From Phenylobacterium sp. SCN 70-31 (GTDB lineage Bacteria > Pseudomonadota > Alphaproteobacteria > Caulobacterales > Caulobacteraceae): a stretch of DNA of 63,374 bases. Numbering within the stretch: the stretch's first letter is position 1; every line of letters starts with the position of its first letter. The DNA lies in NCBI RefSeq assembly GCF_001724605.1, contig NZ_MEEX01000029.1:1-63374 (forward strand), read 5' to 3'. Below the pieces are notes generated by a model. The model searched no databases and was not told the DNA's origin. It was given only the letters and a program-made list of their open reading frames with translations. Made by a program: the position numbers and the translations under genes. Positions 26,161 to 34,447 of this stretch are shown here, in pieces.

Positions 26161-27975
26161 TTACGTCCCTACAACAGCGGCGAGGGCGTCGTTCGGTTGC
26201 GCGCCGTCCAGGTGAATCAGCGCCCAGACCGCGAAGAACAACAGCCGCCACCGCATCGGCCCCTCGGCCAGCATCCGCGCGCCCGCGTCGGGGCCCGCGA
26301 GGCGGCGCACGGCCTCCACCTCGCCGATCCGCCGGGCGATGTCGGCGGCGCGGGGCGCGATCCAGGCGTCCACCGGCACGGTGAAGCCCTGCTTCCTGGC
26401 CCAGGGCCGGGCGGCCGGGCAGGCGCGTTCCAGCCAGCGCCGTAGCAGCCACTTGCCGTGGCCGCCGCGCACCTTCGCGCGATCGGACAGGCTCCAGGCG
26501 AAGGCGGCCACCTCGCGGTCCAGGAAGGGGGTGCGGCCTTCCAGCCCGTGGGCCATCAGGCAGCGGTCCAGCTTCAGCAGCAGGTCGGCGGGCAGCCAGG
26601 TGGCGATGTCGGCCCATTGCGCGGCCTGGAGCGGGGAGAGGCCTTCGGGTCCTTTCGCGGCGGCGCGCCAGGCGGCCAGCGTGGCGTCGGCCGCGCCGCG
26701 AGGCTCGGCCGGCCGACCGCCCAGCCAGCGGGGCCGAAGCGCGCGGCGATAGCGGCCGTAGCCGCCGAACAACTCGTCGCCGCCCTCGCCGGTGAGGACG
26801 ACGGTCAGGGTCCCCTTGGCCGCCTCGGCCAGTTTCCAGGTGGGCAGGACGGCGTAGTCGGCCGTCGGGTCGTCCAGCGCCCAGGCGACGTGGGGCAGCA
26901 CCCGCCAGAAGTCGGCCTCGCCGAAGGTGGTCTCGCGCCAGTCGAGGTCCAGCGCCTTGGCCACGGCCTCGGCCGCGGCCCGCTCGTCGGCAGCGCCAGG
27001 CGCGTCGAAGCCGCAGGTGAAGGCCGTGACGGGCCGCTGGTTCAGCCGCGCCATCAGCGTGGCGATGGTCGCCGAGTCGACGCCGCCCGAGAGGAACAGG
27101 CCGTAGGGGACATCCGAACGCTGATGGACCCGCACGCTGTCCTCCAGCACCGCGTCGAGCCGGGACAGGAGCTTCGCCTCTCCCGCCAGGCGGGGGAGGG
27201 GGACCATCCGCTCGAGCGCGGATGGTGGAGGGGGCGGGATCAGGCGCGGCGTTCCGTCGTTCGCCTCCTCCACCGCTCGCTCTGCGGCGAGCGGTCCCCC
27301 TCCCCCATGAATGGGGGAGACAGGGGGGAGGAGCGGGGCGTTTCGCCAGCCGCCGACGATCCGGCCGTCGCGGATCTCGACCACCTCGCCGGGGACCAGG
27401 CGGCGCAGGCCCTGGAAGGGCGTCTTCTCGTCCAGCACATAGTTGAGATCGAGCAACTGCCGGGCCGCCGTCTCGTCCAGCGCCCGCGTCATCAGACCCG
27501 CCGCGAAGAACGCACGCGGTTCGGAGGCGAAGGCCAGGCCGCCGGCGTGCTGCATCAGGTAGAGCGGCTTGATCCCGAAGGGATCGCGGGCCAGCCAGGC
27601 GCGGCCGTCGGCGCCGATCAGGCAGAGGGCGTACATGCCGCGCAGCCGGGCGAACGCCGCCTCGCCCTCGCGCGCGTAGAGGTGCAGCAGGGGCTCGAAG
27701 TCCGAGCCGGTGGCGAGCGCGTCCGCCAGGCCGTGATCGCGGATCAGCTCGACGTAGTTGTAGATCTCACCGTTGCCGATGACGGTCGCGCCCGCGGCGT
27801 GAAGCGGCTGCCAGCCGCCGTCCAGATCGATGATCGACAGGCGGGCGTGGGCCAGCGACGCGACGCCGGCGCGTTCCACCCGGACGCCGTCCGGGCCGCG
27901 ATGGCCCAGGGCGCGGATCATGGGTTCGGCGGCGGCCTGCCCCTCGCCGCCCAGCGTCCCGGCGATGCCGCACAT
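26161..27975 (-). CDS. asnB: Glutamine-hydrolysing asparagine synthase-like protein
   Basis: This 604-residue enzyme begins MCGIAGTLGG; Cys2 is the glutaminase nucleophile. The amidotransferase part shows GHRGPDG and GNGEIYNY. The C-terminal synthase domain has the PP-loop LSGGVDSATIA and GEGGDELFGGYGRYRRA. It amidates aspartate, or a related carboxylate in glycan or peptide synthesis. Residues about 220-266, between the two domains, are encoded by a palindromic repeat inserted in frame. The start ATG shares a base with the stop of the upstream glycosyltransferase, so the pair is coupled, which favours a role in surface glycan decoration over bulk asparagine supply. Confidence 0.9.
   Translation of the reverse strand: MCGIAGTLGGEGQAAAEPMIRALGHRGPDGVRVERAGVASLAHARLSIIDLDGGWQPLHAAGATVIGNGEIYNYVELIRDHGLADALATGSDFEPLLHLYAREGEAAFARLRGMYALCLIGADGRAWLARDPFGIKPLYLMQHAGGLAFASEPRAFFAAGLMTRALDETAARQLLDLNYVLDEKTPFQGLRRLVPGEVVEIRDGRIVGGWRNAPLLPPVSPIHGGGGPLAAERAVEEANDGTPRLIPPPPPSALERMVPLPRLAGEAKLLSRLDAVLEDSVRVHQRSDVPYGLFLSGGVDSATIATLMARLNQRPVTAFTCGFDAPGAADERAAAEAVAKALDLDWRETTFGEADFWRVLPHVAWALDDPTADYAVLPTWKLAEAAKGTLTVVLTGEGGDELFGGYGRYRRALRPRWLGGRPAEPRGAADATLAAWRAAAKGPEGLSPLQAAQWADIATWLPADLLLKLDRCLMAHGLEGRTPFLDREVAAFAWSLSDRAKVRGGHGKWLLRRWLERACPAARPWARKQGFTVPVDAWIAPRAADIARRIGEVEAVRRLAGPDAGARMLAEGPMRWRLLFFAVWALIHLDGAQPNDALAAVVGT
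27180..27319. repeat. Palindromic repeat element inserted in frame in asnB
   Basis: Four hairpins lie side by side. At 27180-27198 the arms CTCCCGCC and GGCGGGGGAG pair imperfectly. At 27203-27226 a 9-bp stem ACCATCCGC has a 6-base loop. At 27272-27295 a 9-bp stem ACCGCTCGC has a 6-base loop. At 27300-27319 the 9-bp stem CTCCCCCAT has a 2-base loop. The arrangement is typical of intergenic palindromic repeats, yet here it stays open and adds about 47 low-complexity residues (SPIHGGGGPLAAERAV and so on) between the two domains of the enzyme. Confidence 0.7.
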
Positions 27976-29003
27976 CAGGTGTCTCCGTGGTCGGCGAACA
28001 GGCGCCGCCAGCGGGAGACGACGGCCGCCTCCGAGAACTCGGCCTCGACGCGGGCCGCGCCCGAGGCCGCGAAGCGCGCGCGCAGCATGGGCTGGTCCAG
28101 CAGTTCGCGGACGCCCGCGGCCAGGGCGTCGGCGTCGTCGATGGGGACCAGGCGGCCGTCGTCGCCGTCGCGGATCAGGGCGCGCGGACCCTGGCTCTCG
28201 GCCGCCACGACGGGCAGGCCGTGCGCCCAGGCCTGGATCACCACATTGCCCAGCGGCTCGTAGCGCGAGGGAAAGACGCAGACGTCCGCCGTCCGATAGA
28301 GGGCCGAGGCGTCGGTCCGCCAGCCCAGGAACCGGACGCGGCCCGCCACGCCCAGCGCCTCGGCCAGGCCCTTCAGCTTGGCTTCCAGCGGCCCGGCGCC
28401 CGCGACCCAGAGCCAAGCGTCCGGGATCCGCGTCAGGGCCTGCAACGCGACGTCGTGCGCCTTGGCCTCGTGCAGGCGGCCCAGGGCCAGAAGGAGCGGC
28501 GCATCCTCGGGCGTGTCCAGGCCGGCGCGCGCGACACCCTCGCCCTCGGCCGGCACCGCGGCGAAATTAGGGATGCAGGTCACCCGGCCGGCCGGCCAGC
28601 CCTGATCCACGATCCAGTCGGCGATGTCGTCGGTGTTGGCGACCAGATGGTCGAAGCCTTTGTAATATTTGAGGTTGTAGTATCCGCCCAGGCGCCCGAT
28701 GCGCGCCCACGGGCCACGGGGCGTATGGCGCGCCGCGCGGTTCATCCAGGCCAGCGCCACGCGCGTGCGGTGGATCGCGGCGAATCCCGCCGCCGCCGGC
28801 CGGGTGAGGATGTCGAGCGGACCGCCGAAGCGCAGCACCCGGACCGGGACGCCGGCCTGAGCCAGCCGCGCCTCGCGCGCAGGATTTCGGCGGATCGCCG
28901 CAGCCTCGTCGACGCCCGCGCGCCGAAGCGCCTCAACCAGGTCGACGAAATAGGTCTCCGCGCCGCCTTCGCCGGCCGTTCCCAGGAGGTGCAGGACGCT
29001 CAT
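27975..29003 (-). CDS. Glycosyltransferase family 4 protein
   Basis: This 342-residue GT-B enzyme begins MSVLHLLGTAGEGGAETY. The C-terminal LLALGRLHEAKAHD and PSRYEPLGNVVIQAWAHGLPVVA hold the donor-binding and EX7E regions of family 4 transferases. It adds an unknown sugar to a lipid or polysaccharide acceptor at the cytoplasmic face. I choose the ATG at 29003 over 29042 because residues from there match the usual beginning. It overlaps the asparagine synthase-like gene by one base. Confidence 0.88.
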   Translation of the reverse strand: MSVLHLLGTAGEGGAETYFVDLVEALRRAGVDEAAAIRRNPAREARLAQAGVPVRVLRFGGPLDILTRPAAAGFAAIHRTRVALAWMNRAARHTPRGPWARIGRLGGYYNLKYYKGFDHLVANTDDIADWIVDQGWPAGRVTCIPNFAAVPAEGEGVARAGLDTPEDAPLLLALGRLHEAKAHDVALQALTRIPDAWLWVAGAGPLEAKLKGLAEALGVAGRVRFLGWRTDASALYRTADVCVFPSRYEPLGNVVIQAWAHGLPVVAAESQGPRALIRDGDDGRLVPIDDADALAAGVRELLDQPMLRARFAASGAARVEAEFSEAAVVSRWRRLFADHGDT

Positions 29004-29060
29004 GCCGGATGCGACCCTAGCGCTTCGCGGGCGCGCGCCCAAGCGCTTGCAGCGGAGCGC

Positions 29061-29089
29061 TTGAAGCCGGACGCCTCTCCCCCTATAAC
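29061..29089 (+). promoter_or_regulatory. Promoter of tRNA-Met
   Basis: TTGAAG at 29061-29066 and TATAAC at 29084-29089 are separated by exactly 17 bases, a good housekeeping-sigma promoter. The tRNA begins 31 bases after the -10 element. An inverted AGCGCTT repeat overlaps the -35 region. Confidence 0.55.
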
Positions 29090-29097
29090 CCGCGCCT

Positions 29098-29212
29098 CGC
29101 GTGACGCGGGCGCCTGGCTTGGCTGGGTAGCTCAGCTGGTTAGAGCGGTGGATTCATAACCCACAGGTCGGCGGTTCGAGCCCGCCCCCCGCCACCAGGC
29201 GCCCGCCACGCG
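29098..29212. repeat. Inverted repeat enclosing tRNA-Met
   Basis: CGCGTG-AC-GCGGGCGCCTGG at 29098-29117 is complementary to CCAGGCGCCCGC-CACGCG at 29195-29212: twelve continuous pairs, a two-base bulge, then six more. The right arm includes the tRNA's CCA end. In the precursor the 5' leader and 3' trailer could pair and lengthen the acceptor stem. Confidence 0.65.
29121..29197 (+). tRNA. tRNA-Met (anticodon CAT, elongator type)
   Basis: This 77-base cloverleaf has an acceptor stem GGCTGGG with CCCCGCC, a D-arm GCTC/GAGC, the anticodon loop TTCATAA (anticodon CAT), a perfect T-arm GGCGG/CCGCC around TTCGAGC, and an encoded CCA end. Overall it resembles elongator tRNA-Met rather than initiator or Ile2. 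The acceptor stem has one U-C mismatch at pair 4-69, and pair 31-39 is A-C. Confidence 0.92.
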
Positions 29213-29293
29213 ACGTTTCCCAAGACGGCTCCAACCTGCTCTCGCGCGTTCCGCGCGGATCGTGATGATGATTCAAACAGCGTCCGACGCCCG

Positions 29294-29512
29294 TCAGGCC
29301 GCGTCGCGATCCGTTGCGCCGGCTGCCGGCGTCGGGTCTTCGGCATGGATGGTCACCATCGCGTCATAGCCCTGGGCCTCGGCCTTATGCGCCGCCTGGC
29401 TCGCGGCGGCGACGGCGGCGTCGAGGCTGGAATAGGGGCCGAACCGTTTGTCGTTGAGGCCCACCGTCCAGACGCCGTCGATGAGATCGACCGTGTAGTT
29501 CACCTGCGGCAT
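29294..29512 (-). CDS. Small DUF2188-like protein
   Basis: This 72-residue protein begins MPQVNYTVDLIDGVWTV. The pattern of a GVWTV strand, GPYSSLDAAVAAASQAA helix and GYDAMVTIH strand resembles DUF2188 proteins, whose role is unknown. The start is set at 29512 because GGAGG ends six bases upstream; the nearer in-frame ATG at 29518 directly abuts that site. Confidence 0.65.
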   Translation of the reverse strand: MPQVNYTVDLIDGVWTVGLNDKRFGPYSSLDAAVAAASQAAHKAEAQGYDAMVTIHAEDPTPAAGATDRDAA

Positions 29513-29674
29513 GTCCATCCTCCGACCCGGACAGCCACGAATGACGCCGCGATTCGGCGTCCTCGGCGAGGCCGGCAAGATGAATCCCCGCTAACCCTGC
29601 GTCTGGCACGCCGTTTGTTGCGTAACACCTCAGACGGGCCAAAACGGCACGTCGGCCGGATGGAGGCAATGCCG

Positions 29675-29869
29675 ATGGCGTCTTCCGTTGTGGTGGCCCG
29701 TTCCAAGCCGGACGGGCTCGAATACCTGGCCCAGGGCGCGCGTATCGCCTGGACCGAAGCGTCCGATCTCGCCCAGCACTTCGAGACCGTGCGCGAGGCG
29801 ACCCGGGCCGCGATGCGGCTTCCCAGCCGCATGCGTGCGTTCGCCCTGCCGGTGCAACCGGACGCGTAA
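29675..29869 (+). CDS. Small hypothetical protein, 64 residues
   Basis: The short product MASSVVVARSKPDGLEYLAQ has an amphipathic middle and a helical C-terminal half (FETVREATRAAMRLP). GGAGG lies eight bases before the ATG at 29675; in-frame ATGs at 29660 and 29669 are worse placed. No family is recognised. It is convergent with a methyltransferase gene. Confidence 0.5.
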   Translation: MASSVVVARSKPDGLEYLAQGARIAWTEASDLAQHFETVREATRAAMRLPSRMRAFALPVQPDA

Positions 29870-29890
29870 AGGGTTGGAGGCGTAGGGGGT

Positions 29891-30514
29891 TCAGGCCGGG
29901 GCGGCCTCGCCCCACTCGTTCCAGCCTGCGAACCGCGGCGTGCCGGGCAGGTACATGCTGTCCTGGCGCGAGATCCGAAAGCCGGCGGCGGCGATGGCCG
30001 AGGTGACCGGCCGCGTGAGATGGCAGCCGCCCGCCATGCGCTTCCAGATCGGCTCGATCCGGCGCTGCCATGTCGCCACGCCGGCGTCCGGCGCCAATCC
30101 GTGTTCGCAGAAGAAGAGGCGACCGTCCGGCTTCAGCACGCGGCGGGCCTCGGCGAGCGCCCTCGCCGGCGCCTGGACCGAGCAGAGCGTGAAGGTGCAC
30201 ACGACGCAGTCGAAGCTGGCCGCCTCGAAGGGGAGGTTCTCGGCCGTCCCGTCGTCCACCCGCACGTTCAGCGCCGGATCGCGCGGCGCGGCCCGGGCGA
30301 CGGCCCGAAGTTCGGGCGCGGGATCGACGCCGATCACCTCCGAGACCTTGCCCGGATCGTAGAACGCCAGGTTCAGGCCCATGCCGATCCCGAGCTCCAG
30401 CACGCGGCCGTGGGCCTGGGGCACGATCTTGGCGCGCTGCTTCATCATCGGCGGGGCCGAGCAGGCGCACCTGAGGAGGCGCGGAAGGACGAAGCGGTCG
30501 TAGAGCGAGGCCAT
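29891..30514 (-). CDS. Class I SAM-dependent methyltransferase (UbiE/PmtA-like)
   Basis: This is a 207-residue methyltransferase. GRVLELGIGMGLNLAFY near residues 37-53 is the SAM-binding motif I, GVDPAPELRAV motif II, and FDCVVCTFTLCSVQ motif IV. The N-terminal LRCACSAPPMMKQRAKIVP is typical of phospholipid N-methyltransferase-like members, so phosphatidylethanolamine is a possible substrate. This is inference. It begins just downstream of the DUF2125 gene and is probably co-transcribed with it. Confidence 0.85.
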   Translation of the reverse strand: MASLYDRFVLPRLLRCACSAPPMMKQRAKIVPQAHGRVLELGIGMGLNLAFYDPGKVSEVIGVDPAPELRAVARAAPRDPALNVRVDDGTAENLPFEAASFDCVVCTFTLCSVQAPARALAEARRVLKPDGRLFFCEHGLAPDAGVATWQRRIEPIWKRMAGGCHLTRPVTSAIAAAGFRISRQDSMYLPGTPRFAGWNEWGEAAPA

Positions 30515-30532
30515 GCCCGCAGGATGGCCCAG

Positions 30533-31585
30533 CTAGTCCGGATCGTACACCTTCGGCGCCGGAGCGATGGCTACGGGGCCGAGGGTGGTCTGGCCCGCCT
30601 CGAAATGGAGCGTGGCGCGGGCGACGTCGCCGGTCTCGCGCGCCTCGGCCACGGCCGCCGCGGCCGCGGCCCGGTCGGCGGGAATGGCGCCGGCGGCGCC
30701 GATCTGGGCCAGGGCCTTGGGAGCCTCGCGCAGGGAGACGTCCAGCAGGCCGTTGACCCGGCCGTCGGTCCCGACGCGCAGAGTTCCCGAATTGACGCCC
30801 AGCAGCGCGTCGCCGGCCGTGAGACCGCCGCGCTTGACCTCCATCCGTCCGCCGGCGGCGGACCAGTTGCGGACGATGGCGGGCCAGGTCCCGCCCTTCA
30901 GCGCGCTGGCCTTGGAGAGACGGCCGTCCCATTCGATGGAGATCGGCTTGTCCCCGGCGATGCGGCCCAGGAGGCCCGGAAACTGGCCGCCCTTGCCGTC
31001 CTTCACCGACAGCCAGACGCCGGCCTCGTCGCCCACTTCGGCGGGCGCGCGGCGGACGTGGAACTCCACCCGCTCGGCGGACTGGAGACTGAAGGGATTG
31101 GCGCCCGCCGCCGGCTGGAAGGCGAGGCCCACGCCCTCGAACGACAGGCTGGGCGGCGTGTCGCCGGGATGGCTGGCGCTCGCCCGGATGTACTTGCCCG
31201 TTACGCGGACCGGCCCTCCGGCGGGGCGGACGAAGGTGAGTCCCTCGGGCGCGGCGATCAGCCAGCGTGTCGGAGCGTGGAGGAAGGCCTGGCCCTCCAG
31301 GCGCGGCGCCTCCAGCGCCCAGCCCGAACGGTCGCGAAGCCGCGCTTCGGTCAGCTCGACGTTCAGCCGGAAGGGATAGCCGCCGATCTTCCGCTCGCGC
31401 CAACCGAATTCGTAACCGGCCTCGCGGAGCGCTGCGGCGCCGCGGTCCAGACCGGCCTGGGCCTGGCCGCGCGCCCAGAACCAGGCGACCGACCATCCCG
31501 CGATGAGGAGCACGGTGATCGCGACGACGACGATGGGCGTGCGGCGGCTGTATTTGCGGGGCGGGGACGGATCGGGCACAGACAT
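30533..31585 (-). CDS. DUF2125 domain envelope protein
   Basis: This 350-residue protein has one N-terminal membrane helix (around residues 15-33, VVVAITVLLIAGWSVAWFWARG) and a long periplasmic beta-rich domain. The sequence GYEFGWRERKIGGYPFRLNVELT matches DUF2125, an alphaproteobacterial family of unknown role with AsmA-like features. The ATG at 31585 is chosen because the upstream 17 residues add nothing conserved. It is divergent from the gamma-glutamylcyclotransferase gene, only 57 bases away. Confidence 0.82.
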   Translation of the reverse strand: MSVPDPSPPRKYSRRTPIVVVAITVLLIAGWSVAWFWARGQAQAGLDRGAAALREAGYEFGWRERKIGGYPFRLNVELTEARLRDRSGWALEAPRLEGQAFLHAPTRWLIAAPEGLTFVRPAGGPVRVTGKYIRASASHPGDTPPSLSFEGVGLAFQPAAGANPFSLQSAERVEFHVRRAPAEVGDEAGVWLSVKDGKGGQFPGLLGRIAGDKPISIEWDGRLSKASALKGGTWPAIVRNWSAAGGRMEVKRGGLTAGDALLGVNSGTLRVGTDGRVNGLLDVSLREAPKALAQIGAAGAIPADRAAAAAAVAEARETGDVARATLHFEAGQTTLGPVAIAPAPKVYDPD

Positions 31586-31642
31586 TCCGGTGAGGTTCGG
31601 CCAAGAGGTTTTGGCCAGCAGGCGTGGCCGGGACAAGCGGGA

Positions 31643-32182
31643 ATGGCGTCGGACAGGTGGGTCTTCGGCTACGGTTCGCTGATGTGGCGGCCGGGGTTTC
31701 CCTTCGCCGAGCGTCGGAAGGCCACCTTACACGGACGTCGCCGCGCCTTCTGCATCTATTCGGTGCATCACCGTGGGACCTACGAGCGGCCCGGCCTGGT
31801 GCTGGGGCTGGCGCCGGGCGGCGCCTGCCGTGGCGCGGCCTATCGCGTGGACGACGCCGACTGGGCCGGGACCTACGCCTATCTGATGGAGCGGGAACAG
31901 CCGACCGAGACCTATGTGGAGGCGCGTCGGAACGTGCGGCTCGACGACGGTCGGCGCGTGGAGGCCCTGTGTTTCCTGTCGGATGTACGCCATCCCCAGT
32001 GGGCGGGCGCGCTGGGCCTGGAGCGGCAGGCGGAACTCATCGCCGGCGCGACGGGATTGTCCGGCCGCAACGTCGAGTACCTGCGCGACCTCGTCGTCCA
32101 CCTGCGCGAGATGCGGGTGCGGGACACCGCGATGGAGCGGCTGCTGGGCCTGGTGGAGACCCTGGAAAGCCATTCGGCCTGA
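31643..32182 (+). CDS. ChaC-like gamma-glutamylcyclotransferase
   Basis: This 179-residue enzyme opens with VFGYGSLMWRPGF, the substrate-binding motif of the ChaC family, which releases 5-oxoproline from glutathione. The middle part (YVEARRNVRLDDGR) includes the glutamate expected for catalysis. NVEYLRDLVVHLREM at the end is typical. The ATG at 31643 is used. It probably adjusts glutathione turnover in the cytoplasm. Confidence 0.88.
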   Translation: MASDRWVFGYGSLMWRPGFPFAERRKATLHGRRRAFCIYSVHHRGTYERPGLVLGLAPGGACRGAAYRVDDADWAGTYAYLMEREQPTETYVEARRNVRLDDGRRVEALCFLSDVRHPQWAGALGLERQAELIAGATGLSGRNVEYLRDLVVHLREMRVRDTAMERLLGLVETLESHSA

Positions 32183-32212
32183 CCTGCCGACGACGAAGAA
32201 GGACGCCGACCG

Positions 32213-32917
32213 CTACAGCGCCAACAGCTCGGTCGAGCGCGTCTCGATCCGCTCTTCCAGCAGGCGCATGAACTCGGCCCGCTTGAGGCCGGGCTGGATG
32301 GGTTCGAGGTATTCGAAGACGATGGTCCCCGGCCGGCGGACGAAGCCGTGGGCCGGCCAGTGGGCGCCCGCGTTGGTGGCGACGGGGCAGACGGGCACGT
32401 TCAGTTCGCGATAGAGGGCCGCGATGCCCGGCTTGTAGTCCGGCGTGTCGCCGGGCGCCTTACGGGTGCCTTCGGGGAAGATCACCACCTGACGGCCTTG
32501 TTTGAACAACTCGGTCCCTTCGCGGATGACCTGCCGCATGGTGGTGGCGCCGCCCTCGCGATCGATGACGATGGTGCCGACTTTGCGCGCGTACCAGCCG
32601 AACCAGGGAATCCAGGCCAGCTCCTTCTTCATCACGAAGGCCGATGCCGGCAGCCAGGCGAACTGGGCGAACACGTCCAGCATGCACTGGTGCTTGGGCG
32701 CCACGATGGCGGCGCCGGCGGGAATATGTTCGCGGCCGCGCACCTCCACCTTGATCCCGCAGATGGGCAGCATGCCGACGACGCCCCGGCCCCAGATGTG
32801 GAACAGCGCCAGCGTCCAGCGGGCCGGGCCCAGCAGCACGGGCGTGGCCAGGACGGCGCAGGCGGCGGTCCACAGGTAGAACAGCGCCACGTAGGTCAGC
32901 GAACGGACGACGATCAC
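32213..32917 (-). CDS. plsC: 1-acyl-sn-glycerol-3-phosphate acyltransferase
   Basis: This 234-residue inner-membrane acyltransferase converts lysophosphatidate to phosphatidate. APKHQCMLDVFAQF holds the HX4D catalytic motif (His and Asp), and FPEGTRKAPG the glycerol-phosphate-binding motif. The first 25 residues form a membrane helix. It is the last gene of an ftsE-ftsX-ydcF-plsC run, with 10 bases between it and the preceding stop. A distinct paralogue could exist elsewhere in the genome. Confidence 0.9.
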   Translation of the reverse strand: MIVVRSLTYVALFYLWTAACAVLATPVLLGPARWTLALFHIWGRGVVGMLPICGIKVEVRGREHIPAGAAIVAPKHQCMLDVFAQFAWLPASAFVMKKELAWIPWFGWYARKVGTIVIDREGGATTMRQVIREGTELFKQGRQVVIFPEGTRKAPGDTPDYKPGIAALYRELNVPVCPVATNAGAHWPAHGFVRRPGTIVFEYLEPIQPGLKRAEFMRLLEERIETRSTELLAL

Positions 32918-32927
32918 ACCGGCCCTC

Positions 32928-33554
32928 TCACGGTTGGGTTGTCTTCGGTTGCGGATCGTCGCGGGGACCGAGGCCGAGCACCAGCTCGCGGATCAGGATA
33001 GCCAGGTACTTGCTGTACTCGGTGATCATCAGACGCGCCGCCGCCGGGTTGCGCCACCAGTCACGAGCCTTCAGCGCGCGGGTGGGCACGGCGTAGGTCT
33101 GGGTCTTCACGCCCGCCGGACCCAGGACGGCGTTCAACTCCAGCATGGCGCGGGGCATGTGGTAGTCGGCGGTCACCACGATCAGGTCCTCGTAGCGCAT
33201 GGCCCGCGCCCAGTCGGCGGTTTCGCGGGCGTTGCCGACGGTGTCGGCCGCGGTGAAGCCCAGATCGACGCAGCAGTCGTAGAGGCGGCGCACGGCGCGC
33301 GAGACGTAGCGGATATCCTCGCGGCTGGCCTGGCGGTTGACGCCCGACACCAGGACCCGACGGCCGTAGCCGTCCTCGAGCAGGCCCATCGCGGCGGCCA
33401 GCCGCTGGTTCGAGCCCGCGCCGGTGAGCACGACGATGCCGTCGGCGGTGCGCGGCGCTCGCACGGGTGTCTGGCCCTGGACGCGGTCGGCGAAGGCGAG
33501 CAGGCTGCAGAACCAGATGAACGCCAGGACCAGGAAGGCGGCGACGGACTTCAT
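32928..33554 (-). CDS. YdcF/DUF218 family envelope protein
   Basis: This 208-residue protein has an N-terminal membrane anchor (residues about 4-20). The DUF218 fold is shown by DGIVVLTGAGSNQRLAAAM, RVLVSGVNRQ, TVGNARETADWARAM and LIVVTADYHMPRAML. The family includes SanA/ElyC/YdcF, linked to envelope integrity. Its start ATG shares one base with the ftsX stop, so it is translated with ftsX. Neighbouring ftsEX and plsC suggest a role in envelope growth. Confidence 0.87.
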   Translation of the reverse strand: MKSVAAFLVLAFIWFCSLLAFADRVQGQTPVRAPRTADGIVVLTGAGSNQRLAAAMGLLEDGYGRRVLVSGVNRQASREDIRYVSRAVRRLYDCCVDLGFTAADTVGNARETADWARAMRYEDLIVVTADYHMPRAMLELNAVLGPAGVKTQTYAVPTRALKARDWWRNPAAARLMITEYSKYLAILIRELVLGLGPRDDPQPKTTQP

Positions 33555-34447
33555 CAGAGCCTGTGTATCAGCCGCCGGGCCGTGATGCGCGCCGCAAGCG
33601 CGGCCACCAGAGCGGCCAGCAGCGGGCAGGGCAGGACCGCCATCAGGTCGGTCCAGGCGATGGGCAGGGCCGGCGTCAGACCCTGGCCGCCCCCGGCGAC
33701 CCGCAGCACAGCCCCCGCGACCGCTGCGCCCAGCGCGCCCGCGGCCCCGGCGACCGCCGCGACCTTGGCGAAGCGGATCTCGAAGAGGCCGGCGATCTGG
33801 CCGTCCTCGGCGCCGGTGAGATGCAGCACCTCGACCACATCCCGCCGCGCCGCGAGCCCTGCGCGGGTGGCGAAGGCGATCACCGCGGCCGCGGCGCCGG
33901 CGATCAGCAGAAAGACGGCCGCGGCCGTCCAGCGGACCACTCCGGCAGCGTTCTTGATGTCCTCCAGCCAGACCGAGTGATCGTCGACCAAGGCATCCAG
34001 ATCCTGGGCCTTGAGCGCCGCGTCCAGCGCCTCGCCGGTCGCAGGCTTGGCGCGATCGAGGCTGACGGCCACCAGCCGCGGGACGGGCAGATCGTCCAGG
34101 TCGGCGGTCACGTCGCCCAGCCAGGGCCTTATGAGGGCGTAGGCCTCTTCCTTTTCCAGGGCGCGCGCCTCGGCCACCCCAGGCACGCCGGCCAGAACCT
34201 CGGCGGCCCGGGCCGCCGCCGCGTCGGGCGTCTCGCCGCCGCGCGCGCGCACGATGACGGTGGCTTCCCCGGAGATCTCGCTGGCCCAGCCGTCGGCCGC
34301 CCGCGCCCCGGCGATGGCCGCCAGGGCGGTGAGGCACGCGAGGAAGCACAGCACGGCCACCACGAAGAGCAGCGCCGGGTCGCGCGCGTCCTTGTCCGGC
34401 AGGAAGGAGGCCGGCCGCCAGCGCGCGGGATCGAAGGGCTCGCTCAT
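33554..34447 (-). CDS. ftsX: Cell division protein FtsX
   Basis: This 297-residue membrane partner of FtsE has a cytoplasmic N-terminus, a first helix around residues 25-47, an extracellular domain with the FtsX pattern (ISGEATVIVRARGGETPDAA), and three further helices (VVRWTAAAVFLLIAGAAAAV and others). With FtsE it controls cell wall hydrolases at the septum. It overlaps ftsE by four bases (34444-34447). The sequence is shorter in the extracellular loop than in Gammaproteobacteria. Confidence 0.9.
   Translation of the reverse strand: MSEPFDPARWRPASFLPDKDARDPALLFVVAVLCFLACLTALAAIAGARAADGWASEISGEATVIVRARGGETPDAAAARAAEVLAGVPGVAEARALEKEEAYALIRPWLGDVTADLDDLPVPRLVAVSLDRAKPATGEALDAALKAQDLDALVDDHSVWLEDIKNAAGVVRWTAAAVFLLIAGAAAAVIAFATRAGLAARRDVVEVLHLTGAEDGQIAGLFEIRFAKVAAVAGAAGALGAAVAGAVLRVAGGGQGLTPALPIAWTDLMAVLPCPLLAALVAALAARITARRLIHRL

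Noticed and set aside
27180..27319. CRISPR-like or tandem repeat array
   Set aside because: The units are different hairpins, not direct repeats with spacers; no cas genes are present anywhere in the window.
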